DNA from: CAYVWB01 sp964455395 | Lineage (GTDB): Bacteria > Desulfobacterota > Desulfovibrionia > Desulfovibrionales > Desulfovibrionaceae | Length of the DNA stretch: 30,213 nt | Reading direction: 5' to 3' | Assembly (NCBI GenBank): GCA_964455395.1 | Contig: CAYVWB010000055.1 | Span: 1 to 30,213 of the forward strand | Shown here: one piece after another, positions 23,621-30,213 of the stretch | How positions within the stretch are numbered: position 1 is the first letter of the stretch | Layout of the letters: every line of letters begins with the position of its first letter | Made by a program: the position numbers and the translations under genes | The notes under the pieces: generated by a model | Database searches by the model: none | What the model saw: only the letters and a program-made list of their open reading frames with translations | Told to the model about the DNA's origin: nothing

Positions 23621-23988
23621 GAATCTATCATAAGGCGCTATCCTCCAAACTGGGGAGCAAGCTGAAAAGCCATTTGATGAGGCAGCTGCGGCAGAACCTA
23701 GAACCACCACAAGGGAGTCGAGCAAGTTCCAGAGAGAGGCGTGAATGCATGTGACGCGTCTTTATCGGCAAGATAAAGGTATGCGCAATACTGCTCCGTT
23801 GGTATGTCTGACTCGTAAGGGTCCAAAGAAATCGAAGTGCCACAGGCCTGGAAAAAGATTTGGTGTGTGCTTGATACTTCGTGAGATGGATTGAATATGA
23901 TTCAAGAAATTCCAGAGATAAATTGCAGGAAGCAGAACATAAGAGTGATGTCTGAATTGGAAGTGAGCGATCATTTTGAATTGATGCT
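23621..23988. other. Gene-free junction region, A+T-rich
   Basis: About 370 bases between the efflux operon and the peptidase gene. Both neighbouring genes end here. It holds a small perfect inverted repeat (CTTTATC 23760-23766 with GATAAAG 23772-23778) without a T tract. No credible open frame, insertion-sequence remnant or tRNA was recognised. It marks the left edge of the A+T-rich segment. Confidence 0.5.
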
Positions 23989-25209
23989 TTACTGTAAGGT
24001 GACGATGTCGAATGAGTCGCCAGTCAAACAGACGCCGCCTTCAGAAGTGACTTCAAAAGTGTTCTCGACGCCGACCATTCCCAAGCCGGGAAGTCCGATT
24101 TTGGGCTCCAGGGCAATGGTCATGCCCACCTCGAGGGGGCTTTCAAATTTTGGCGCGATGACTGGCCATTCATCGATGTGTAGGCCAATGCCGTGACCAA
24201 CGAAACCGACATGATTCGAGTTCAGCGCCATGAATCCTTCAGTTTTTCCAGCCTTGCGCGCCATGGCGACGCAATGGTCGTAGAGTTCTGCAGGTGCGAC
24301 CCCCGGTTTGAGCCTGCTTGCAAGTTCTTGTTGCACATCGATACAAAACTGGTGAGCATCCAGTATCTTGGAGGGAATAGTGTGTCGCGCGCCCGACCAG
24401 TAAACTTGAGTTTTATCGGTCTGGTATCCTTCAAGTGAAAAACCGATATCACAGGTAAGTAGTGAGTCGTCATTCAACACTGAGCCATGGTATCCCATGA
24501 ATGGAGTCGCCGGGTGTTCGCCGACGAGCCCGACAGGACCATTAAAGTGGCTCGGGTAGTTGGCGTTTTCACCAACAGCAACATGGCCAAGGAAGATTTC
24601 CGAGTTACTCATTCGGAGCGGGCCGGAATGTCCATACTTGAAAAAAACATTCCATGCTGCGTGCGCAATTTCGCGTTCCGAGTTGCCGCTGGCAAGCACT
24701 TCAGGGAGTACATGATAGAGGCAATGGTGATGCCGTGCGCCCGCGAGGCGCATTTTCTTGAGTTCCCACGAAGTCTTGACAGAGCGGCTTTGAAGGAGAA
24801 CGATGTCGGCGTTGGAAATTTTGATGTTCGGAACTCGCTCCTTGAACATTTCGCCGTGAGTCCAGGAAAGGCCGCTCAGCTCCACGCCAATCATGTCCCC
24901 AAGCGCGTCATTTTCCATGCCGAGCAGGCTCTGCAGTTGCCCGAACGACTTGAAAGGGTGGATTTCTGTAAGTGGGGACTCCAGACGAGCGCGCTCAACG
25001 CCACGCCGGAGTAATAGCAATGGCGTCCCATTATGCGGTAGCCAGAACACGCCTTCATTCAAGGTGCCAGTTAAATGGTATATCGCCACACGCGAGAATG
25101 CGAGTAGCCCCGAAGCCTCCGGTACATGCTTTTCCAGAAGCTTCAGGCACCGATCATGACGGAGTTGCAGTTCTTTCCGTGGGATCTTTTCAGTTATTTT
25201 TTGCATCAT
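23989..25209 (-). CDS. M24-family metallopeptidase (Xaa-Pro aminopeptidase-like)
   Basis: A 406-aa cytosolic protein with a creatinase-type N-terminal domain (residues ~15-145) and a C-terminal pita-bread metallopeptidase domain. The five metal ligands are all present: Asp254 (CDIGFS), Asp265 (TDKTQ), His339 (GHGIGLHIDEWP), Glu368 (ALEPKI) and Glu382 (VENTFEV). It should therefore be catalytically competent as an aminopeptidase P/prolidase-like enzyme, or act on a related amide. Two ATGs (25209 and 25206) lie behind AAGGAAGG. It is divergent from the 154-aa gene with only 43 bases between them. It lies in an A+T-rich segment unlike the G+C-rich flanks. Confidence 0.88.
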   Translation of the reverse strand: MMQKITEKIPRKELQLRHDRCLKLLEKHVPEASGLLAFSRVAIYHLTGTLNEGVFWLPHNGTPLLLLRRGVERARLESPLTEIHPFKSFGQLQSLLGMENDALGDMIGVELSGLSWTHGEMFKERVPNIKISNADIVLLQSRSVKTSWELKKMRLAGARHHHCLYHVLPEVLASGNSEREIAHAAWNVFFKYGHSGPLRMSNSEIFLGHVAVGENANYPSHFNGPVGLVGEHPATPFMGYHGSVLNDDSLLTCDIGFSLEGYQTDKTQVYWSGARHTIPSKILDAHQFCIDVQQELASRLKPGVAPAELYDHCVAMARKAGKTEGFMALNSNHVGFVGHGIGLHIDEWPVIAPKFESPLEVGMTIALEPKIGLPGLGMVGVENTFEVTSEGGVCLTGDSFDIVTLQ

Positions 25210-25252
25210 CCCGAGTGGCCTTCCTTGATATTAATTTAGGCTGGAAACACTG

Positions 25253-25717
25253 ATGAGTCAAAAAGGATATCAGATGAAAGATACCGTAGGGCAACGCGTT
25301 CATATAACCAGAGTACTACTTACAATGGTTCTACAAAGTCAAGATTCGCGCGCCTCGGATCTAAATGAGTACTTGGACGTTGTGCTTCCTCAAGGCGACA
25401 ATATGGAAATGGCGCAAATCGTCAGCCAAGCTCCTTCCCTGATTTCCACCTTACATGCAAAATGGATCGATATGTTCATTGAGCGATTACAGGAAACCGC
25501 GTCACCCCAGCATGTTGAACTCCTTTGTGACAACACTTCTGGCAACAATGCCGCCTTGTTGCTGGCGTATACCATGTTCTTGGAATCTGAGCGCATGGAG
25601 CAGATTGTGGAACAAGACATACATGGGATGATGACGGCAAATTTCGCCGAAAGCGCACTGTGTGACTCCATCGGTGCACAACTACGTAACTATCTTATCC
25701 GCAGAAAGACCTCATAG
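25253..25717 (+). CDS. Hypothetical protein, 154 aa
   Basis: I do not recognise this protein. It is soluble, acidic and predicted by eye to be largely helical, with segments such as RVLLTMVLQ, LISTLHAKWIDMFIERLQE and ALLLAYTMFLESERMEQIVEQ. It has two cysteines (in ELLCDN and SALCDS). The ATG at 25253 has GGAAA upstream. An in-frame ATG at 25274 has a better AGGA at six bases and would give 147 aa. It is divergent from the peptidase gene and convergent with the zinc-ribbon gene, 23 bases away. Codon use is A+T-richer than in the flanking housekeeping genes. Confidence 0.65.
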   Translation: MSQKGYQMKDTVGQRVHITRVLLTMVLQSQDSRASDLNEYLDVVLPQGDNMEMAQIVSQAPSLISTLHAKWIDMFIERLQETASPQHVELLCDNTSGNNAALLLAYTMFLESERMEQIVEQDIHGMMTANFAESALCDSIGAQLRNYLIRRKTS

Positions 25718-25740
25718 TGACAGATTTGTTGCCAAAGTTG

Positions 25741-25905
25741 CTATTTCAGCTCGTCAATATGTATTCGCCGGCCACATGCTGGGCATTCGAATTGGTTCTG
25801 ACCAGAAAACAGCGCCAGATTCCAAAAGGTTGGAGACCATCGCTCGTTGCGTTTCAGAAACTGAACATGTATTTTCTTGCCGCATAGGCAGTATCTGTCA
25901 AGCAT
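25741..25905 (-). CDS. 54-aa zinc-ribbon-like protein
   Basis: This small gene is supported by an ideal ribosome binding site: AGGAGG five bases before the ATG. The protein starts MLDRYCLCGKKIHVQ and ends FECPACGRRIHIDELK. The cysteine pairs Cys6-x-Cys8-Gly and Cys41-x2-Cys44-Gly, each followed by a basic residue and an Ile-His, form a plausible four-Cys zinc ribbon. It lies 30 bases downstream of the CI/LexA-like repressor on the same strand, so the two are probably co-transcribed. Function is unknown; a nucleic-acid- or protein-binding accessory of the repressor is possible. The opposite strand also has an open frame, but without a Shine-Dalgarno or family features. Confidence 0.75.
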   Translation of the reverse strand: MLDRYCLCGKKIHVQFLKRNERWSPTFWNLALFSGQNQFECPACGRRIHIDELK

Positions 25906-25935
25906 GATTTCCTCCTGGAACGTGGCGCGATGTAG

Positions 25936-26592
25936 CTACCTGTACTCGCGACAGCTCCATATAATTTTCCCGACAACCCTGACTGTATCCAGCTCTTCAC
26001 CGCGTAACATGATTGGTTGATAATCGGGGTTGTCTGAAAGCAGAACCAATGCGCCAGGTCTTTTTTCAAGACGTTTGACAAGAACCGTGTCTTCAACACC
26101 TACGGCATATATACCTCCTGCGAATATTGTATTCTGTGACTGGTCGATAAGAACTGTATCGCCGTCGAGTAAGGCGGGCTCCATGGAGTTTCCAATTATG
26201 TCCATGAGCACCATGGCGTTGGGCACACCCTTTCTGTTGATCCAAGGCGATGCAAACGGAGTATGATCAACCGTCGTTGCGCTGACGTCGAAAGATCCTC
26301 CGCCTGCACACAATGTTGCACGCACCTTGGGAACAAGCACGGCGTCTGGACGCGTCGCATCATCATCCCTTGTTTTCATGGGCCCTTCTCCGCGTTCGAG
26401 CCACGCTGGAGAAAAGTCGTGGTCACGTGCAAGGATGTACAGCCACTTCTCGGGGATGGCGTCTCGTTGCTTGGCTTGAGTCACCGCAGAGCGGTTCACG
26501 TTCAAGAGATCGGCCAATTCCAGCTGCGTGGTTATGCCAGCGGCAGAGCTGACACGGTCGAAAAATGCATCAAAACGGCTCGATTGCTTCAT
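25936..26592 (-). CDS. CI/LexA-like transcriptional repressor (HTH + S24 peptidase)
   Basis: A 218-aa repressor. Residues ~5-65 are a CI-type helix-turn-helix (TTQLELADLLNVNRSAVTQAKQRDAIPEKWL). Residues ~90-215 are an S24 self-cleaving domain. The Ala96-Gly97 cleavage site (CAGGGS), the nucleophile Ser136 (IIGNSMEPALLDGD) and the general base Lys173 (DTVLVKRLE) are all present, so RecA-stimulated self-cleavage is plausible. AAGGAG lies six bases before the ATG; the longer frame upstream lacks such support. It is divergent from the epimerase gene and followed by the zinc-ribbon gene. It resembles prophage repressors, yet no other phage gene is in the window. Confidence 0.88.
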   Translation of the reverse strand: MKQSSRFDAFFDRVSSAAGITTQLELADLLNVNRSAVTQAKQRDAIPEKWLYILARDHDFSPAWLERGEGPMKTRDDDATRPDAVLVPKVRATLCAGGGSFDVSATTVDHTPFASPWINRKGVPNAMVLMDIIGNSMEPALLDGDTVLIDQSQNTIFAGGIYAVGVEDTVLVKRLEKRPGALVLLSDNPDYQPIMLRGEELDTVRVVGKIIWSCREYR

Positions 26593-26613
26593 GTGTCGCT
26601 CCTTGTTCATAAA

Positions 26614-26642
26614 ACTATACAGCTGGCGTGCTTGAAGCGCAA
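26614..26642 (-). promoter_or_regulatory. Candidate repressor promoter with internal dyad
   Basis: On the minus strand TTGCGC (26637-26642) and TATAGT (26614-26619) are 17 bases apart, with a ~20-base leader to the repressor. An imperfect dyad centred on GCTTGAAGC (26630-26638) lies at the -35/spacer junction and could be an autorepression operator. Confidence 0.5.
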
Positions 26643-26690
26643 CAACTTTTTGGTGTATTCCACATTTTCTCACCTCGACCAGGACAACCC

Positions 26691-27743
26691 ATGAACCTTG
26701 ACGATATAACTTGTCCCCAATTTGCCGACGCCGTCGCACAACTTAAACGTCAACCCAAGCGGTGGTGTGTAACAGGCGCCGCTGGCTTTATCGGGTCGAA
26801 TCTTGTCGAACTTTTGCTTGATCTTGGGCAAACTGTAGTTGCGCTGGACAACTTCTCTACAGGCCACCAGCGGAACCTTGATGAAGTTCAAGCAAATGTT
26901 GGACCTGACGCATGGACACGTTTTGCATTTTTACATGCTGATATTGTAGATTTTGATAAGTGTTGCACTGCCGTCGATGGTGTCGATTATGTGCTGCATC
27001 AGGCGGCCTTGGGTTCTGTACCGCGTTCCATAAATGACCCTTTAGCGACTAACGAAGCCAATATTACAGGCTTCCTCAATATGTTGCATGCAGCCAAGGA
27101 AGCTTCTTGCGCTCGTTTTGTGTACGCTGCGTCTAGTTCAACGTATGGAACGTCCCCTGATCTACCCAAAGTTGAATCTGTCATTGGCGAGCCTTTGTCA
27201 CCTTACGCAGTCACGAAGTACGTCAACGAACTCTACGCCCGCAATTACACCCGAGTTTACGATTTTTCGACTGTTGGGCTCCGGTACTTTAACGTGTTTG
27301 GTCGCAGGCAAGATCCGAATGGCGCTTATGCAGCTGTCATCCCCAATTGGTTCAATGCATTTCTTCGGGGAGAGCCTCTTTTTATCAATGGTGATGGGGA
27401 AACTACGCGTGACTTTACATATATCGACAATGTTCTGCGCATGAATATACTTGCTGCGCTTGGGGAAGGAGTTGATGGTGAAGTGTTCAATGTAGCCGTA
27501 GGACAACGTGCATCATTGAATCAGCTTTTTGTACTGGTGCGTGAGCAAGTCGCTGCATTCAGACCTCTGGCGGTGGAGCAAACACCACAGTACAATGACT
27601 TCCGCGCCGGGGATGTACGGCATTCCTTGGCTAGCATCGAAAAAGCGCGACGCTTGCTGGGGTATGAACCCGTCGAATTTCTTGAAGAAGGTCTGGCTCG
27701 AGCTGCGCCTTGGTATCACGACTTTTTTCTAAGTCAGGGGTAG
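26691..27743 (+). CDS. UDP-N-acetylglucosamine C4-epimerase, WbpP/TviC type
   Basis: A 350-aa extended short-chain dehydrogenase of the sugar-nucleotide epimerase group. It has the NAD motif Gly29-x2-Gly32-x2-Gly35 (TGAAGFIGSN), LDNFSTGHQRNLDEV, HQAALGSVPRSINDP, the Ser triad with SSSTYG, and the catalytic Tyr171-x3-Lys175 (SPYAVTKYVNELY). LRYFNVFGRRQDPNGAYAAVIP and INGDGETTRDFTYIDN follow. These, with the N-terminal extension before the Rossmann motif, closely match WbpP of Pseudomonas and TviC of Salmonella, which supply GalNAc/GalNAcA precursors for O-antigen or Vi antigen. The start has AGGA six bases upstream; a longer frame starts within the repressor promoter region. No other polysaccharide gene is adjacent. 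It lies in the A+T-rich segment. Confidence 0.9.
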   Translation: MNLDDITCPQFADAVAQLKRQPKRWCVTGAAGFIGSNLVELLLDLGQTVVALDNFSTGHQRNLDEVQANVGPDAWTRFAFLHADIVDFDKCCTAVDGVDYVLHQAALGSVPRSINDPLATNEANITGFLNMLHAAKEASCARFVYAASSSTYGTSPDLPKVESVIGEPLSPYAVTKYVNELYARNYTRVYDFSTVGLRYFNVFGRRQDPNGAYAAVIPNWFNAFLRGEPLFINGDGETTRDFTYIDNVLRMNILAALGEGVDGEVFNVAVGQRASLNQLFVLVREQVAAFRPLAVEQTPQYNDFRAGDVRHSLASIEKARRLLGYEPVEFLEEGLARAAPWYHDFFLSQG

Positions 27744-27833
27744 CCGCACCATGTTGCATCAGCGCAACTGACTTTTTTTACTCTGACATTTTGCAGCATC
27801 GCGCCGTGTCGACTCAAGTCGCATGCAACGCAT

Positions 27834-27874
27834 AAAGGCCTCCATTCCGACGTGGCGGAATAGAGGCCTTTTTG
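27834..27874 (+). terminator. Strong (possibly bidirectional) terminator
   Basis: AAAGGCCTC-ATTCCG pairs with CGGAAT-GAGGCCTTT around a short loop and is followed by TTTTTG. It lies 91 bases past the epimerase stop and 46 before the adk stop on the other strand, so it may serve both convergent genes. Confidence 0.88.
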
Positions 27875-27919
27875 TGTGCGACGCCGTCGTAAAAAGAGGC
27901 GCAAGAAGCAGCCGTAACG

Positions 27920-28591
27920 TCAGCTCACGGCTTTCATCAAGGTGTCTTTGATCTCGTCGATGGTCTTCTCGCCGTCGAGCTCGATGTATTGGGTCTCACC
28001 CTTGGCGGCGAGGTCCTTGTAGAAGTACGCGGCGGCCAGGGTGCCGGTGGTGGTGTCGTAGTAGATGTCGTGGCGTTTGTTGATGGCTTCTTCGTCCTGA
28101 TCGTCGGCGCGGGTCTTGAGGGCGCCGCCGCAGACGCGGCACTTGTCGCCGTCGGGCTTGATGGCGTCGATGAAGATGTTGTTGGGGTGGTTGGGATTGT
28201 TTTCGCAGAGGCGACGGCCCATGATGCGGTTCTTGGCGACTTCACGGGGGAGCAGGATCTCCACGACAAAGTCGAGCTTCATGTTTTTTTCTTGGAGCGC
28301 GGCGTAGAGTTTTTCGGCCTGCACCATGTTGCGGGGGAAGCCATCCAGCAGCCAGCCGTTGGCGCCTTTGGTCTCCAGGGTCTCCAGGACCATGGGGATG
28401 GTGATGTCATCCGGGACGAGCTCGCCTTTGTCGATGAATTCCTTGGCTTTCTTGCCGAGCTCGGTGCCGCCGCCGATGTGCTCGCGGAAGATGCCGCCGG
28501 ATTCGATGTGGGCGAGGTCGAACTTGTCTTTCAGCAAGTTGCCCTGGGTGCCTTTGCCGCTGCCGTTGGGCCCGAAAATGAGAATGTTCAC
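27920..28591 (-). CDS. adk: Adenylate kinase with metal-binding LID
   Basis: Adenylate kinase (ATP + AMP = 2 ADP), cytosolic, 223 aa from the GTG start. The P-loop is GPNGSGKGTQ (residues 7-16), the AMP site LLDGFPRN (81-88), and the LID carries Cys129, His135, Cys151 and Cys154. Those ligand positions equal the metal site reported for Desulfovibrio gigas adenylate kinase, which binds Zn, Co or Fe. The GTG at 28591 has GGAGGAG six bases upstream. The ATG at 28606 would lie ahead of that Shine-Dalgarno and shift the numbering, so GTG is preferred. It is last in a leftward run with tilS, 57 bases downstream of it. Confidence 0.96.
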   Translation of the reverse strand: MNILIFGPNGSGKGTQGNLLKDKFDLAHIESGGIFREHIGGGTELGKKAKEFIDKGELVPDDITIPMVLETLETKGANGWLLDGFPRNMVQAEKLYAALQEKNMKLDFVVEILLPREVAKNRIMGRRLCENNPNHPNNIFIDAIKPDGDKCRVCGGALKTRADDQDEEAINKRHDIYYDTTTGTLAAAYFYKDLAAKGETQYIELDGEKTIDEIKDTLMKAVS

Positions 28592-28648
28592 GAGAAGCTC
28601 CTCCATGTTGAAATTTTCACAAGCGGATACCCCTCTGTCACCAATCTG

Positions 28649-29680
28649 TCAACGCTTCTTTCCTTCCGTCACGATCACAACACCATCCCGTGTGACCTTG
28701 GCGACCTTGGCCCCAGGGAACTGCACTTGCGCGCCTGTGCGTTTGCTCATGATGGCGCAGTCCAGGCGAAACAGGCCTTCCAGGAGCGCTTGGCCGGGAC
28801 CGGCGGCCTCCACGGCGGATTTCAGGACGCGCAGCCGGAGCGCGCGCGGCGAGGCGCGCAGGCGCTTCCCGGAAAGGAAAGGCGCTTCGCCGCCGACTTC
28901 CAGGCCGGTGTCCGCCACGGCGTCCCGCCAGTAATCCTCGTCCAGGCGGCCCAGGCGCCAGAGTCCGGCAGCCGTTTCCAGGTAGTTGGGATTCTCACGC
29001 GACAGCAAAGGCAACAGACTGTGGCGCACCCGGTTACGGGTAAACGCCTCGTCGCTGTTGGAAGGGTCTTCCCGCCAAGGGATGTCGTGATTCTCCAGAA
29101 AGACGCGCAAGGCGGCGCGAGGCGTCAGCAAGAGGGGACGCGCAAGAAGCCGGGAAGCGTCCACGGCAGGCATGCCTGCCAGACCGGGCCAGCCGGCCCC
29201 CCGCGCAAGCCGCATGAGCTGGTCTTCGGCGAGATCGTTCAACTGGTGGCCCGTACAGATGAACGCTGCTCCCGACTCGTGGCGCATCGCTTCCAGAAAG
29301 TCGTAGCGCGCTTCCCGGCCGGCTTGCTCCAGCCCGAGGTGGCGCGTGTCGGCCATGGCGGCCACATCCGTCCGGGAGGAGCGCAGGGAAATGTGCAGAA
29401 ACGCACAAAGTGAGGCCACAGCCTCGGCGTCGGCCGGGCTTTCCGGTCGCAAGCCATGGTCCAGGTGCGCTGCGCAGAGCTCGAGTTCCAGGCGCGGCGC
29501 GCAACAGTGCAGGAGCACGGCCAGGGCCGTGGAATCCAGCCCCCCGGAGAGCGCCAGCAGCAGCCGTGCAGGCCGTGGCAGACCGTGAGCGTCGAGCTGG
29601 TCGAGAAAAAAGCGCTCCACCTTCAATGCGAGCCGCGCGCCGGCGGGGTCCAGCGTCTGAAGGCAAAGGGGGCGCGCCAC
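28649..29680 (-). CDS. tilS: tRNA(Ile)-lysidine synthetase
   Basis: TilS converts C34 of the tRNA(Ile) CAU anticodon to lysidine, giving isoleucine specificity; it acts in the cytosol. The 343-aa protein has the PP-loop LLALSGGLDSTAL (SGGLDS at residues 45-50), then AAHLDHGLRPES, GREARYDFLE, CTGHQLNDLAEDQLMRLARGAG and the NSDEAFTRNRVRHSLLPLL segment. All are characteristic of the family. The C-terminal extension is short compared with E. coli TilS. The start is a GTG with a weak AGG upstream, nine bases after the stop of the preceding gene, so the two are probably co-transcribed. Confidence 0.93.
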   Translation of the reverse strand: MARPLCLQTLDPAGARLALKVERFFLDQLDAHGLPRPARLLLALSGGLDSTALAVLLHCCAPRLELELCAAHLDHGLRPESPADAEAVASLCAFLHISLRSSRTDVAAMADTRHLGLEQAGREARYDFLEAMRHESGAAFICTGHQLNDLAEDQLMRLARGAGWPGLAGMPAVDASRLLARPLLLTPRAALRVFLENHDIPWREDPSNSDEAFTRNRVRHSLLPLLSRENPNYLETAAGLWRLGRLDEDYWRDAVADTGLEVGGEAPFLSGKRLRASPRALRLRVLKSAVEAAGPGQALLEGLFRLDCAIMSKRTGAQVQFPGAKVAKVTRDGVVIVTEGKKR

Positions 29681-29689
29681 GGCCCGCGC

Positions 29690-30025
29690 CTAGACGGAGA
29701 TGTCCAGGGATTTCAGGGTGTCGTCCAGCCAGTCCATGACAAAAGCGCGTTGCGGCGGCGTACAGTAGGCGATGCACGAACACCGCATGACCTGGCGGCA
29801 ACGCACCAGCAGCTCCATCTTGATCCACGTCTCGTCCACTTCGATGGCGACGCAGTGGGGGCCGCAGTCGGGGCCGTGGCTTTGCTGTTCTTCGGTGAGC
29901 AGCGTTTCCGGGATGGCGAGCCAGTAGACGCCTTCCAGCACGCCGTCCATCTCCAGGTCCTTGAAGCGTTTGGCGGCGCGCTGCAAAGCTTCGGGGGAAA
30001 GTTCTTCGATCATGTAGCTGCGCAT
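29690..30025 (-). CDS. Small cysteine-rich protein of unknown function
   Basis: The 111-aa protein is not recognised as a named family. It starts MRSYMIEELSPEALQRAAKRF. The middle has HGPDCGPHCVAIE (Cys54 and Cys58 with two nearby His), followed by a cluster of Cys76, Cys82, Cys84 and Cys88 (RCRQVMRCSCIAYC). Six cysteines in a cytosolic-looking protein without signal peptide suggest a metal or Fe-S site. GGAGGC six bases before the ATG sets the start; the longer frame upstream is Arg/Pro-rich and overlaps the preceding gene's end. It is followed nine bases later by tilS. Confidence 0.7.
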   Translation of the reverse strand: MRSYMIEELSPEALQRAAKRFKDLEMDGVLEGVYWLAIPETLLTEEQQSHGPDCGPHCVAIEVDETWIKMELLVRCRQVMRCSCIAYCTPPQRAFVMDWLDDTLKSLDISV

Positions 30026-30069
30026 GGGATGCCTCCGTGGATTCTGGCGTTGAGGGCTTTGGGACGCGG

Positions 30070-30213
30070 TTATTCCGTGTCCGGCGCGGCGGTGGGGGAG
30101 CGGGGCTCCCTGCTGTCGGCTGCGCACTCGCGCGAGGCGCGTCGACCAGGGTGAGCGTCCGCGGGGGCGTCTTCGTTGTCCAGGTTGAACATGCGTCGCG
30201 TCACGTCGATGTA
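30070..30213 (-). CDS. 3' end of an unidentified gene (partial)
   Basis: From the right edge of the window a minus-strand frame gives 47 residues before a TAA. It starts YIDVTRRMFNLDNEDAP and continues as a Pro/Arg/Ser-rich, probably disordered tail ending AAPDTE. The first part looks like the end of a folded domain. It is on the same strand and 44 bases upstream of the Cys-rich gene, so it may head the tilS-adk operon. The family cannot be told from this fragment. Confidence 0.5.
   Translation of the reverse strand, partial: YIDVTRRMFNLDNEDAPADAHPGRRASRECAADSREPRSPTAAPDTE

Noticed and set aside
23628..23974. Minus-strand frames in the junction region as a transposase remnant
   Set aside because: The translations show no catalytic motif or terminal repeats; calling an insertion sequence would be guesswork.
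25662..25907. 81-aa plus-strand frame overlapping the end of the 154-aa gene
   Set aside because: It lacks a Shine-Dalgarno, overlaps a better gene start, and lies opposite the zinc-ribbon gene, which has an ideal one.

Overview
The window looks like chromosome of a high-GC, strictly anaerobic deltaproteobacterium of the Desulfovibrio type. The best lineage marker is the adenylate kinase. Numbered from its GTG start, its LID carries Cys129, His135, Cys151 and Cys154, the metal ligands described for the Desulfovibrio gigas enzyme. The tandem 2-oxoacid:ferredoxin oxidoreductase subunits also point to an anaerobe.

Layout. Bases 1-4.1 kb (+): gatB (tRNA amidotransferase subunit B), mtnA (methylthioribose-1-phosphate isomerase) and a XerC/XerD-like tyrosine recombinase. 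Bases 4.3-7.2 kb (-): a NhaR-type LysR regulator, then a translationally coupled pair of a YraQ/DUF318-type permease and a TIGR03943-type partner with Cys/His-rich segments. Bases 7.8-13.5 kb (+): the most interesting block. A protein resembling the acetyl-CoA synthase epsilon / CO-dehydrogenase beta (CdhB) family leads an operon with all four subunits (alpha, beta, gamma, ferredoxin delta) of a 2-oxoacid:ferredoxin oxidoreductase. After a strong terminator comes a second, paralogous alpha-beta pair with no gamma or delta of its own.

Bases 13.6-18.5 kb: a PsiE-family membrane protein (-), a small exported protein (+), a radical SAM/SPASM protein (-), two tandem divergent HU-like proteins (+) and an unidentified four-helix membrane protein (-). 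Bases 18.9-23.6 kb (+): a three-gene RND efflux operon with ATGA overlaps (membrane fusion protein, inner-membrane pump, small possibly PII-like protein). A 20-bp perfect palindrome lies exactly between the Shine-Dalgarno and the start codon of its first gene.

Bases 23.6-27.8 kb are visibly richer in A+T and look acquired: an M24 metallopeptidase, an unknown 154-aa protein, a CI/LexA-like S24 repressor followed by a 54-aa zinc-ribbon protein, and a divergent WbpP/TviC-type UDP-GlcNAc C4-epimerase. Bases 27.9-30.2 kb (-) return to housekeeping genes: the 3' end of an unidentified gene, a Cys-rich conserved small protein, tilS and adk.

No rRNA, tRNA, CRISPR array or insertion sequence was seen. 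All homology statements rest on reading motifs by eye; no database search was run.
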